IMG/VR virus record: IMGVR_UViG_3300037336_000028
Coordinates: 1-29,923 of that record
Length of the DNA: 29,923 bases
Source of the DNA: a virus
Strand: one strand, 5' to 3'
A model generated the notes under the pieces. That model did no database searches and was not told where the DNA came from. It worked only from the letters and a program-made list of their open reading frames with translations. A program made the translations under genes and the position numbers. Position 1 is the stretch's first letter. Every line of letters begins with the position of its first letter. Positions 23,167 to 29,923 of the stretch are shown piece by piece.

Positions 23167-24720
23167 TCACTCCGTTGCTTGTTGTATCAGGTCAAGAAGC
23201 AGGCCCTGTAGTTTCTGTTTGCTCGACAGCCTTTGGTACATTTTGTACTCAAGGTCGGTGGCTTCTATGTGGACCACGTTACTGACGTGCCGCTTCCCGA
23301 TGCGCTCTACCCGCCCGTTGGCCTGAACGTATTGCTCATTGCTGGTGATGGGGCCGTACCATACCACGGTCGAAGCCGAGGTCAGGGTCAGGCCATGGGC
23401 CATCGTCGCAGGGTGAGCGATCAGGATACGCGGGTCCTTACTGTTCTGGAAGTCGTGGAATATCTGGTTGCGCTTGTTGGGTGACACCGCACCGTTTACA
23501 ACGGCTGTGGTCCAGCGCTTAGACAGCTCACGCTCCAGCATGTTCAGCACCCCTGTCAGGGGCACGAACACGATGACTTTCTCTCCGGCTTCTTCAATCA
23601 CCTCCTTCACTGCGTTCACCCGTGGTGAACAGTCAATCTCAAAGTCCTGCCCGTCGTCGGTGTAGGCCACACCACAGGCAATCTGCACCAGCTTCTGCAC
23701 CTTCACAGCCTCGTTCACTGCGCTGATGGTTCCGTCGCCGGACTCCATCTCGATGACAAGGCGGCGCATCATAGTCTGGTAATGCTTCTTCTGCTCAACT
23801 GTCAGCTCCACCTTGCGCGTCTGGATGATCGTGTCAGGCAGATCGAAGCACTCGTCCCGTGTGTAACGGATCGCTGGCTGCAATATGTTCTTCACAATCT
23901 CCACGCTCTCCGGCCGTGGTACAAACTTCCACTGGCCGATCTTCATCATCACCTGCTCGCGGAACGCCGTGAATGTGCGCGGTGCGTACGGGCTCTCCAC
24001 CAGCTGGGACAGGGTCCACGCGTCAGTGGGGTCGTTGGGCGTAGGCGTGCCAGTCATCAGCCACAGCCGCGTGTCTGGGTTCTTGTTCATCCACTTCTTG
24101 AAGTGCTTGTACCGGCTGGTCGATGGGTTGCGTAGCACCGCTGCCTCGTCAACGATGACGAGATCGAACTTACCAATGACATCCTCTGCGATGATGTTGA
24201 ACCCATCGTGGTTGATGATGTAGAAGTCGGCCTCGGTGTTGAGCAGCTTCTTGCGGCGCGCAGCGGTACCGTGCAGCACCACGTGCTTGCGGTGGTAGAA
24301 GCCCTTGAATACAGCGTCACCCCACACCCGCTCCAGAGTAGACAAAGGAGACAGGATCAACACCTTCTTCACCGCGCCGATGTTGATGAGGTAGTCGGCT
24401 GCCCACAGTGCGCTCTGGGTCTTGCCTGTACCAATCTCGTTGAGCACAAGGCAGCGGTCCTGCATCGTCAGGAACGACGCCGTCATCTGCTGGTGTTCGT
24501 ATGGTGTGAACTGGCCGGGCCAGTCGTAGTAGTGCAGGATCGGGGACGGTGCCTTGATACCCAGTGCGCGCAGTTGCTTTACAGCAGCCAGCTTGTGAGG
24601 GACGACGACAATGTCATTCCCGCGCACCGTCATCGCCTTGGCCGACGGTACTACCGCCAGCACTTGGGCTGGGTTCTTGAGCTTTAGCGCCAGCGCTTTT
24701 GCCTTGGGGATTACGAGCAC
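23167..24720 (-). CDS. SNF2/DEAD-type superfamily 2 helicase
   Basis: This 517-residue protein starts at GTG 24720 with AAGGGAG correctly spaced upstream. The first 75 residues precede a Q-motif-like FTPYEHQ. Motif I is NEIGTGKT (94-101), motif II is VDEAA (DEAA at 191-194), and motif III is LMTGTPTPN (TGTP at 223-226). The C-terminal lobe has VIVFVPLTGVLNML, then STVVWYGPITSNEQYVQANG with RVERIGK as motif VI. These are the SNF2-like helicases common in phage replication clusters, likely remodelling forks, displacing proteins or aiding recombination. The gene overlaps the VRR-NUC gene by 107 bases in another frame. Such SNF2 and VRR-NUC proteins are often adjacent or fused. Confidence 0.9.
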   Translation of the reverse strand: MLVIPKAKALALKLKNPAQVLAVVPSAKAMTVRGNDIVVVPHKLAAVKQLRALGIKAPSPILHYYDWPGQFTPYEHQQMTASFLTMQDRCLVLNEIGTGKTQSALWAADYLINIGAVKKVLILSPLSTLERVWGDAVFKGFYHRKHVVLHGTAARRKKLLNTEADFYIINHDGFNIIAEDVIGKFDLVIVDEAAVLRNPSTSRYKHFKKWMNKNPDTRLWLMTGTPTPNDPTDAWTLSQLVESPYAPRTFTAFREQVMMKIGQWKFVPRPESVEIVKNILQPAIRYTRDECFDLPDTIIQTRKVELTVEQKKHYQTMMRRLVIEMESGDGTISAVNEAVKVQKLVQIACGVAYTDDGQDFEIDCSPRVNAVKEVIEEAGEKVIVFVPLTGVLNMLERELSKRWTTAVVNGAVSPNKRNQIFHDFQNSKDPRILIAHPATMAHGLTLTSASTVVWYGPITSNEQYVQANGRVERIGKRHVSNVVHIEATDLEYKMYQRLSSKQKLQGLLLDLIQQATE

Positions 24721-25006
24721 GGATATACTCCCTTACCGTCTCAATGGTTTCGTCGTCGTAGGCGACAAAGCACTTGCCACCCGCCTTCTCTATGTCCCGC
24801 ATGCACTTGATCTGCAGTGCCGTGGGCTTCTTGGTCTTGTCTGCCTTACACTCGATACCTACGAAGTGTCCGTTCACGCAAGCGACCCTGTCAGGTATGC
24901 CTGCTACACCGAACGGACCAGCCTGTGGACTGTAGAACCAGACCCCTTCAGCCTTGAGTACTTTGTCAAGTTTGCTCTTGATCCGCCCCTCAGGTGTTGC
25001 AGCCAT
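24614..25006 (-). CDS. VRR-NUC domain nuclease
   Basis: This 130-residue protein starts at ATG 25006 with AGGAGA upstream. The pattern GIPDRVACVNGHFVGIECKA, with Gly36-Ile-Pro-Asp39 and Glu52-Cys-Lys54, followed by PTALQ (Gln65), is the catalytic core of VRR-NUC PD-(D/E)XK nucleases. Related domains cut branched or flap DNA structures. The C-terminal 30 residues are a Ser/Gly/Ala-rich tail encoded where the gene overlaps the helicase start, and are likely disordered. Stand-alone phage VRR-NUC proteins are thought to process replication or recombination intermediates with the SNF2-like helicase. Confidence 0.9.
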   Translation of the reverse strand: MAATPEGRIKSKLDKVLKAEGVWFYSPQAGPFGVAGIPDRVACVNGHFVGIECKADKTKKPTALQIKCMRDIEKAGGKCFVAYDDETIETVREYIRARNPQGKSAGAKAQEPSPSAGGSTVGQGDDGARE

Positions 25007-25037
25007 ACCTATCTCCTCGTGTATACTATGTCAACTT

Positions 25038-25700
25038 CTATTTTGCAAACTCGCAGAAACTTTTGCATGGGCACCAGCCGCACAGCCCGCTTGGCTTGGC
25101 TGGCCAGTTGTTATGCTCGGCCGAACCCTCGATCCGTTTGATCTTGGACAGGATGCGTTGCCAGATGTTGGGCATGTCCTCGCGGGTGTAAGTCTCGTGA
25201 TCCATCTTCATCTCTTTAAGCCACACGAACGTGGTCTTGACGCGCTGGACCTCAGGGTAATGCTTGAACACCTGCACCGCGAACAGCTCCAGCTGGTCGA
25301 AGTCGGGGCGTCGCTTGCCTGTCTTCCAGTCGAACATGATAGCCTCTGGCCCCTTGCGCACAAGCACGTCGATCTTAGAGCGCAGCCACGCGTCGGGGTC
25401 CCACCAGCCTGTGGGCTTGAGGCTGTCGTTGAGGGTCATCTCCTCCTCGACTGTGAGTACACCGCCTGTCGCCAGTCTCTCGATGCTGGCGCACAGCGCC
25501 TCGTACCGTGACGCCTCTTGGTTCAGGGTCGCCGCGTCCTCACCCAGCCTTAGCTCCAACGACTTATGCACACGCTCACCATAGGCAGTGACGGCGTTGC
25601 CGGGGTCGCGCACGAATTTCTCGATGCGCTGGTGGTAGTAGTTCTTCGGGCAGTTCTCATACATCTTGAGGGCTGAGTATGAATGGCTGAGCTTGGTCAC
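25038..25700 (-). CDS. Cas4/RecB-like PD-(D/E)XK exonuclease with Fe-S cysteines
   Basis: I place the start at GTG 25700, where GTGA overlaps the polymerase stop and GGAGAAG lies upstream, giving 220 residues. A longer frame to 25874 would run inside the polymerase gene and reads as a low-quality Arg-rich shadow. The core has YGERVHKSL (His45), SKIDVLVRK (Asp111) and MFDWKTGK (Asp124, Lys126), as in RecB-family nucleases. Cys17 and the C-terminal set CGWCPCKSFC (207, 210, 212, 216) match the iron-sulfur cluster layout of Cas4 and AddB-type nucleases. No CRISPR array or other Cas gene is present, so a replication or recombination role beside the polymerase is more likely than adaptation. Confidence 0.85.
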   Translation of the reverse strand: MTKLSHSYSALKMYENCPKNYYHQRIEKFVRDPGNAVTAYGERVHKSLELRLGEDAATLNQEASRYEALCASIERLATGGVLTVEEEMTLNDSLKPTGWWDPDAWLRSKIDVLVRKGPEAIMFDWKTGKRRPDFDQLELFAVQVFKHYPEVQRVKTTFVWLKEMKMDHETYTREDMPNIWQRILSKIKRIEGSAEHNNWPAKPSGLCGWCPCKSFCEFAK

Positions 25701-27556
25701 TTCGCTTCTCCATAGTTGGGGCCGATGTCTGCTTCGCAGGCCACGGGCAGGTCGGGTGCCCACTTGGGCGGGGTGGACATAACGTCTACCATAAATGCTT
25801 TGCACGCGTCTGCTTCTTCTTCGTCCACCACGCAGACGATCTCGTCGTGCACCTGTAGCGCGACGGGGTAGCACCGCCCGATCTTGGCCATCTGCTCGGA
25901 CACGACGATGCGCGCAACAGCTTGTGTGATGTTCTCCACCACCTTACCGCCGTAGAGTTTCATCCACGTCAACTCTGGGAGTTCGCCGCCCACGACACGA
26001 GCCTCGATAAACTTTCGATACACCCTTGCGTCGTTGATATACTCGAACCCATGGGCGGCACGGCGCAGGGCTGGGTATCTAAGGCGCAACCCGTTGGGGA
26101 GAACGATACCTTCTCTATCGAAAGATATAATATCGCAGAGCTCGCCGCTCGCGCCCGCCACCATCTCGCTGAGCTGGTGGTTGCACCGGTTCCAGAACGC
26201 TTGGATGCGGTGGTACTTATTTCTGTACAACGCGACGATCGTCTGCGCCTCGTTGTCGTCCACCTGTACCGTGATGAACCCAGTTGCCAGCGAGTGCTGG
26301 AACTTAGTCGGACCCATGCCGTAGCCCAGTCCGAGGACGCAGGTCTTGCCTACGTGCCGCTCGACCTTGTCGGTCTTGACGATGCGGCGCTGGTACACAT
26401 CAGTGGCGAACTCAGAGTACACGTCGCGCCCCTCGCGGAAGGACTGCACGAGGTCGTCTTGTCCGGCGAGGTAGGCCACCAGTCGTGCTTCGATCTGGCT
26501 GGAGTCGCATGCCACCACGCACTTACCTGCAGGGGCCGCCAGCGCACGGCGCAGCGCACCGCCTCGCGGTAGGTTCTGTAGGTTCAGTTTGTCCCCGCCG
26601 CTGAAGCGTCCAGTGTGAGCGCCGTAGTAGTTGAGCATGATGGGGATGCGGCCCCGCTCTGCCACCTCAAGGAACCGTTGGGTACGGGTCTCCTCGATGG
26701 TGCTCTTGGTACCCAGCCGTGCTTCGACAATGGTGCGCACCGATGCCTTGGGGTGTTCGAGCAATGCCGTGAACTCTGTGTCGTTCTTGGCAAAGGCAAA
26801 GGTCTGCTTGCCAGTGGTGGGGCTGACCTTCATGGGTGGCTGTACGCCCATCGCTTGCAGCAGGCTGGCGAACTTCGGGTTGGACATGAGGAACTTCTTG
26901 GCCCGCTCCTCGCCGCCCAGTTTCTCTAGCAGCTTGGCCTTGCGCTCGTGGATAGCAGCGAGGTGGTGTTCCAGCACGTCCGTGTCCAGCTCCAGCTGAG
27001 GCTCAGTGTACATCCGAATGGTCTGGTCGATGACCAGCAGCTCCTCCTTGGGGAACTGGCGCATCAGCTTCTTGAACAGCTTGTACGTAAGCTCAACGTC
27101 TTGCACACAGTAGTCTGCATAGGACCGCATCTGCTCTGGCGTGAAGTCTTTGCGCCGCATACCCAATGCCCGCACGACCTCGTCGCCCTTTGCACCCAGC
27201 TTGTAGTAGGTAGCCAGCGCCTTGAGGCTGCCGCCCACAGTCATCGAGTGCAGGGGCCGCGCCATGCTCAGCGTGTCGAGCCACAGCTTGGGTTTGATAC
27301 CACAGTGCCAAGACAGGATCGCTCCGTCGAAGGCTGTGTTGTGGCACAGGATCGCTGCGTTGGTGTAGTCGACGGCGTTGAGGAACCCCGACGCGTCAGC
27401 GCCGGAGTACCAGTCAGTCTCAGTGTCATTGACCTTGATCCCTACACCGATGATCTCGAAGCGGGGGTCACGGATGTACGCCTCGGTCGTCATCTTGGAG
27501 AGGCCGTAGTCATTGGCGTAGTAGGTCTCGAAGTCGATGGTGATGATGTCTATCAC
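25697..27556 (-). CDS. Family A DNA polymerase with 3'-5' exonuclease domain
   Basis: This 619-residue protein starts at GTG 27556, overlapping the exonuclease stop (GTGA). The proofreading domain has TIDFET (Asp8, Glu10), HNTAFDG (Asp77) and YCVQD (Tyr149, Asp153). The polymerase domain has motif A VVACDSSQIEAR (Asp351), motif B RHVGKTCVLGLGYG (Arg400, Lys404, Tyr412) and motif C LQVHDEIVCV (His570, Asp571, Glu572). There is no 5'-3' exonuclease domain, as usual in phage enzymes. The residue equivalent to E. coli Pol I Phe762 is Leu408. It would replicate the phage genome with the primase-helicase, SSB-like protein and nucleases of the same operon. All catalytic residues are present, so it should be active. 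Confidence 0.95.
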   Translation of the reverse strand: MIDIITIDFETYYANDYGLSKMTTEAYIRDPRFEIIGVGIKVNDTETDWYSGADASGFLNAVDYTNAAILCHNTAFDGAILSWHCGIKPKLWLDTLSMARPLHSMTVGGSLKALATYYKLGAKGDEVVRALGMRRKDFTPEQMRSYADYCVQDVELTYKLFKKLMRQFPKEELLVIDQTIRMYTEPQLELDTDVLEHHLAAIHERKAKLLEKLGGEERAKKFLMSNPKFASLLQAMGVQPPMKVSPTTGKQTFAFAKNDTEFTALLEHPKASVRTIVEARLGTKSTIEETRTQRFLEVAERGRIPIMLNYYGAHTGRFSGGDKLNLQNLPRGGALRRALAAPAGKCVVACDSSQIEARLVAYLAGQDDLVQSFREGRDVYSEFATDVYQRRIVKTDKVERHVGKTCVLGLGYGMGPTKFQHSLATGFITVQVDDNEAQTIVALYRNKYHRIQAFWNRCNHQLSEMVAGASGELCDIISFDREGIVLPNGLRLRYPALRRAAHGFEYINDARVYRKFIEARVVGGELPELTWMKLYGGKVVENITQAVARIVVSEQMAKIGRCYPVALQVHDEIVCVVDEEEADACKAFMVDVMSTPPKWAPDLPVACEADIGPNYGEAK

Positions 27557-28086
27557 AGGAACTCGCCATGCTTGGCACTGATCGCGATCAAGTGCTCTGC
27601 CTGCGAGCGGGCATCGTCCAGCGCGTTGTGGTGGGTGCCGCTACGCTCCATCTTCACGTCAGGATACATGCCTTTAGTAGTGCGGTAGCACTTGTCTTTC
27701 CAGAACTCCCACATTGGCACGCGGCACCGCTTCCCCGACTCGTGCATCAATACGTTGTCGAAAGGCGCCCCGTTACCCCATACGCCTTTTAGGCTGTCGC
27801 CGTAGGCGCATACAAACTGCATGAAGTCGCGCAAAGCCACGTCAAGGCCAATGGCTTCGTCTTGGGCTTCGGTCAGTGCGTTGCGCGCACTGTCTCCTTG
27901 CTGCAGCCACCACATGACAGTGCTGGGGTCAATGACAGCGCCGAAGCGCACGGCGCTGTGAAGGGACACAACGCGGTAGAACGTCTCGTCAGTCACGCCC
28001 ATGGCGTTAAACGCCACGGCACCAATAGCCACGATTGGGGCATCCGGGCGGGTGCCCATGGTCTCTAGGTCAAGCATGATGTGCAT
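27553..28086 (-). CDS. DEDDh 3'-5' exonuclease
   Basis: This 177-residue protein starts at ATG 28086 with GAGGAG upstream. It shows MLDLETMG (Asp6, Glu8), VWGNGAPFDNVLM (Asp110) and THHNALDDARSQAEHL (His153, Asp158), the DEDDh set. The length and the PSTVMWWLQQ phrase resemble the Rv2179c-like exoribonuclease family (PF16473), also found in T4-like and other phages. It may trim RNA or single-stranded DNA ends. It overlaps its upstream neighbour by ATGA and the polymerase by GTGA, so it is part of the replication operon. Choice of RNA or DNA substrate is not visible from sequence. Confidence 0.88.
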   Translation of the reverse strand: MHIMLDLETMGTRPDAPIVAIGAVAFNAMGVTDETFYRVVSLHSAVRFGAVIDPSTVMWWLQQGDSARNALTEAQDEAIGLDVALRDFMQFVCAYGDSLKGVWGNGAPFDNVLMHESGKRCRVPMWEFWKDKCYRTTKGMYPDVKMERSGTHHNALDDARSQAEHLIAISAKHGEFL

Positions 28087-28379
28087 CAGTTTGTCTCCTC
28101 AATAAGCAGGTAGCACGCTGCGAGGTAGGTGATCGCCCCGAGCAGCTCGGCCTGTGCGCGGGCGGGTTCCTTACGGCCCAGCATGCCAGAGGCTTCCTGT
28201 GCTTTCTTCATGGCTTGGCCGAGGGCGTACCCGGGCCCCACCATACGGCTGATCTCCATGATGGGTTGGCGGCCAAAGGGTTGGCCGTTGGCGTGGCGCT
28301 CCTTGCCTTTGCCTGCGGCCGCTTGGTTGTAGGCTGCGCCCAAGACGCGGCCCAGCCCTACGTAGTCGGGATTCTCCAT
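28086..28379 (-). CDS. Conserved small early phage protein, unknown function
   Basis: This 97-residue protein starts at ATG 28379 with GAGGAG upstream. The phrases AAGKGKERHANGQPF and RQPIMEISRMVGPGYALGQA, then ARAQAELLGAITYLAACYLL, are conserved-looking and predicted helical. Similar proteins occur in phage early regions by my recollection, some near nucleotide metabolism genes (compare DUF5664-type proteins), but I cannot fix the family. It overlaps the exonuclease start by 4 bases. Confidence 0.7.
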   Translation of the reverse strand: MENPDYVGLGRVLGAAYNQAAAGKGKERHANGQPFGRQPIMEISRMVGPGYALGQAMKKAQEASGMLGRKEPARAQAELLGAITYLAACYLLIEETN

Positions 28380-28382
28380 GTT

Positions 28383-28835
28383 TTACTCCTCGGTTGCTGT
28401 GAAACTGCTGGCGTTCGCCGCCCATAGGCAGAAGGACGCGCGTGTCTGGCCGTACCTACCGAACACATCTGCCTTGGCGATACGCCCTACTTTGAACAGC
28501 CTGTTGAGTGTAGCGTTTGCCGCACTGGTGGTTATGTCGGCCTCTGCTGCGACCTCTGCTGTTGTCACGTACGCCGGTGCAGTGGTGACAACTTTGTATA
28601 CCGTGCTGTCTAAGTCAGAGTCCACTGCTTTTACGATATGCGTGGCAAACCATGGAGTACGCTCCGGCTGGTGTGAGTTAGGGATCATGTCCGCAACCAC
28701 TTCTTCCCCAACCGCAAGGTTGGCAGACCGTGCCACTGTAGGTGGGATGTAGACTTGTGTGCCGTCGTCGGTACAGGCGCCGAACGCAGAGCCTGACTCT
28801 GTGATAAAGACGCAGAATATGTTTCCAGTTTTCAT
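28383..28835 (-). CDS. Predicted OB-like plus winged-helix protein
   Basis: This 150-residue protein starts at ATG 28835 with AAGGA upstream and overlaps the next upstream gene by 4 bases. The N-terminal 75 residues read like a small beta-barrel (GSAFGACTDDGTQVYIPPTV, then LAVGEEVVADMIPN, PWFATHIV), comparable to cold-shock or S1-type OB folds. Residues 85-140 (VTTAEVAAEADITTSAANAT, then LNRLFKVGRIAKADVFG) look like a winged helix-turn-helix. Such a pair could bind nucleic acid as a regulator or modulator. No family name is assigned; the folds are inferred by eye. Confidence 0.65.
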   Translation of the reverse strand: MKTGNIFCVFITESGSAFGACTDDGTQVYIPPTVARSANLAVGEEVVADMIPNSHQPERTPWFATHIVKAVDSDLDSTVYKVVTTAPAYVTTAEVAAEADITTSAANATLNRLFKVGRIAKADVFGRYGQTRASFCLWAANASSFTATEE

Positions 28836-29077
28836 TGATCCATCCTTAGAATTACTTTGCCAATTCGATAGTCTATCTTGTAATCAGGTACCCCGTCACG
28901 CAGGTCCGCTACGACGTCCATGAGTAGTTCTTCTAGTATTTCGGCGCGCTCTTTCTCTGCCTCGTATCGCTCCTTGTAGTCGGTGGATGATCCGACCATG
29001 CGTCGTGTCAGCGCGACCAGCTCGTCATCGGTTATCGGTTCTCGGCCCTCGGGCAATGTCCACTTAGTCAAGTTCAT
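28832..29077 (-). CDS. Small acidic early protein, unknown function
   Basis: This 81-residue protein starts at ATG 29077 with AAGGAG 3-8 bases upstream. The middle is a charged helix (YKERYEAEKERAEILEELL), probably a coiled coil. It overlaps both neighbours (14 and 4 bases), which supports real translation in the early operon. No family recognised. Confidence 0.65.
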   Translation of the reverse strand: MNLTKWTLPEGREPITDDELVALTRRMVGSSTDYKERYEAEKERAEILEELLMDVVADLRDGVPDYKIDYRIGKVILRMDQ

Positions 29078-29420
29078 TCTCCTTGTCGTGCTTTTCCCGC
29101 ACTACGTCCGTCAGCCACTCCGCGATGGTCTCGTATCCGTCGCGCTGGGTTTCGCCGATCAGCCAGACCTTCTCCTCTTTTGACAGCGCCATCATCATGT
29201 CGCTAATGCGGCCCTGACGCATGCCGTTGCCTTTGACCAGATCAAGCACTGCCTGACGGGGGTTTGCCACCGGCTTGGGTGGCAGCCAATTGCGCTGTCG
29301 CGCTTTGAACACGGCGCTCCCGACCTGATCGTATGTGAGACCCAGCGTCTGCGCGATTTCGCGGTTGCTGTTGCCTGCCCGCCGCATGATTGCGACTTCG
29401 TTGATGTCCTGCTCGGTCAT
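29064..29420 (-). CDS. Helix-turn-helix protein, small early gene
   Basis: The best start is ATG 29420, in an ATGA overlap with the upstream gene, giving 118 residues; the longer frame to 29489 lies inside that gene. Residues 8-37 (NEVAIMRRAGNSNREIAQTL, then GLTYDQVGSAVFKAR) match a sigma-factor region 4 or GcrA-like helix-turn-helix that binds DNA. The rest is helical (LSKEEKVWLIGETQRDGYET). It may regulate phage or host transcription; the target is unknown. Confidence 0.7.
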   Translation of the reverse strand: MTEQDINEVAIMRRAGNSNREIAQTLGLTYDQVGSAVFKARQRNWLPPKPVANPRQAVLDLVKGNGMRQGRISDMMMALSKEEKVWLIGETQRDGYETIAEWLTDVVREKHDKENELD

Positions 29421-29608
29421 GGCCGTGCCACCGGACGCAGGAACGGGATGCCTGTATTGCGGCAGTATGCGTCCACTTGTTGGCCCCACAGTTCTTCCAA
29501 CGCCTCGACCATCGCGGGCATCTGGTCGCAGACGGCTGATGTTTTGCCGGTGATGTGGCCGATCTCCATGCTGCCGATTGCGAAGATGATTATGTATAGT
29601 GAGGTCAT
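29417..29608 (-). CDS. Small protein with N-terminal hydrophobic segment
   Basis: I choose ATG 29608 with AAAGGA upstream, giving 63 residues; the longer frame to 29785 would overlap the DUF3310 gene and reads as an Arg/Pro-rich shadow. The N terminus SLYIIIFAIGSMEIGHITG is weakly hydrophobic, and the rest contains CDQMPAMVEALEELWGQQVD. It overlaps both neighbours by 4 bases. Function unknown. Confidence 0.6.
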   Translation of the reverse strand: MTSLYIIIFAIGSMEIGHITGKTSAVCDQMPAMVEALEELWGQQVDAYCRNTGIPFLRPVARP

Positions 29609-29850
29609 TGGTTCTGTCCTTTCATAGAGTCTGCCATCTCCACAAGGCGTTGCAGGTGGTGGATGGCCTTCTCGATATCCTCTAGGCCGCCCTTGTCCCG
29701 CTCTCGTGCGAGGTAGGCGATGGCCACGCCCTTGTGGTACCCACGGTACTCGTCTGGTGTGAGCCATGCTTCCATGGCCTGCCATGGCTGGACCACCATG
29801 TCCTTGTAGTGGCTGCCGCCAACCTGTGTGGCCAGTGTAGATGTAGTCAT
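29605..29850 (-). CDS. DUF3310 family phage protein
   Basis: This 81-residue protein starts at ATG 29850 with AGGAGA upstream. It has the family signature: GGSHYKDMVVQPWQAMEAWL near the start, then GVAIAYLARERDKGGLEDIE and KAIHHLQRLVE. DUF3310 (PF11753) proteins are common in phage early regions and are sometimes linked to nucleotide metabolism, but no reaction is established. It lies at the right end of the visible early operon. Confidence 0.88.
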   Translation of the reverse strand: MTTSTLATQVGGSHYKDMVVQPWQAMEAWLTPDEYRGYHKGVAIAYLARERDKGGLEDIEKAIHHLQRLVEMADSMKGQNQ

Positions 29851-29923
29851 AGCTTTCTCCTCTGCTTCTCTAATAAATACTTCTCGTGGTGTGCCGACCC
29901 TGTCGAGCAGGCTCTGCGCAAAC
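29847..29923 (-). CDS. Possible 3' end of a further early gene (truncated by window)
   Basis: A minus-strand frame runs in from the window edge and ends at TGA 29847-29849, making an ATGA overlap with the DUF3310 start, as at other junctions of this operon. The visible end reads STGSAHHEKYLLEKQRRKL. The frame of the DUF3310 gene is also open to the edge, so this assignment is weak. Confidence 0.35.
   Translation of the reverse strand, partial: LRRACSTGSAHHEKYLLEKQRRKL

Noticed and set aside
25007-25045. Possible promoter (TTGACA or TTGCAA with TATACA) before the VRR-NUC gene
   Set aside because: The perfect TTGACA has no -10 box at proper spacing, and the alternative pair matches consensus at only four of six bases in each box and would start almost on the ribosome binding site.
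25701-25874. N-terminal extension of the Cas4-like nuclease
   Set aside because: The added 58 residues are Arg-rich, lie inside the polymerase gene, and the GTG at 25700 has a better ribosome binding site and a typical GTGA overlap.

Overview
The window is part of the genome of a tailed double-stranded DNA bacteriophage. Its coding strands are almost fully packed, and many neighbouring genes overlap by 4 to 14 bases (ATGA, GTGA or TAATG junctions). No host housekeeping gene, rRNA, tRNA, CRISPR array or insertion sequence was seen. Capsid, portal, terminase and integrase genes are absent and presumably lie outside the window. The internal transglycosylase followed by a giant internal protein suggests a podovirus-like particle. 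The GC-rich coding style and a holin of the gene-transfer-agent type suggest an alphaproteobacterial, perhaps aquatic, host. Morphology and host are inferences.

Left arm (1-18606, all plus strand, late genes). It opens with a 5'-truncated collagen-like tail fibre and a tail assembly chaperone. Next is a 170-residue protein that looks like a heme oxygenase. A lysis block follows: two small membrane proteins, a GTA-type holin and an M15 peptidase endolysin. Then come a 44-residue four-cysteine protein, an 804-residue structural protein with repeated beta modules, three small or medium virion-associated proteins, a 775-residue protein with a lytic transglycosylase domain, and a 2517-residue polyvalent-type protein with a zincin-like motif. 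A separate 57-codon reading frame with its own ribosome binding site lies inside the giant gene in another frame. Its start resembles a widespread small phage protein family.

Centre (18598-18622). The plus and minus transcription units meet with their stop codons directly abutting, inside an 11-bp perfect inverted repeat that probably acts as a two-way terminator.

Right arm (18607-29923, all minus strand, early and replication genes, read from right to left). From the promoter-distal side inward it holds a DUF3310 protein, several small proteins (some with predicted DNA-binding folds), a DEDDh exonuclease, a family A DNA polymerase with a proofreading domain, a Cas4/RecB-like nuclease with an iron-sulfur cysteine pattern, a VRR-NUC nuclease, an SNF2-like helicase, a conserved small protein, a probable single-strand DNA-binding protein with an acidic tail, a small helix-turn-helix protein, and a primase-helicase fusion. 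Together these would supply most of a phage-encoded replication and recombination machine. The late arm supplies adsorption, injection, lysis and internal virion functions.

The points most worth a second look are the heme-oxygenase-like gene, the nested gene inside the giant gene, the unusual HExxxH motif of the giant protein, the Leu at the 762-equivalent position of the polymerase, and the four-cysteine insertion in the SSB-like protein.
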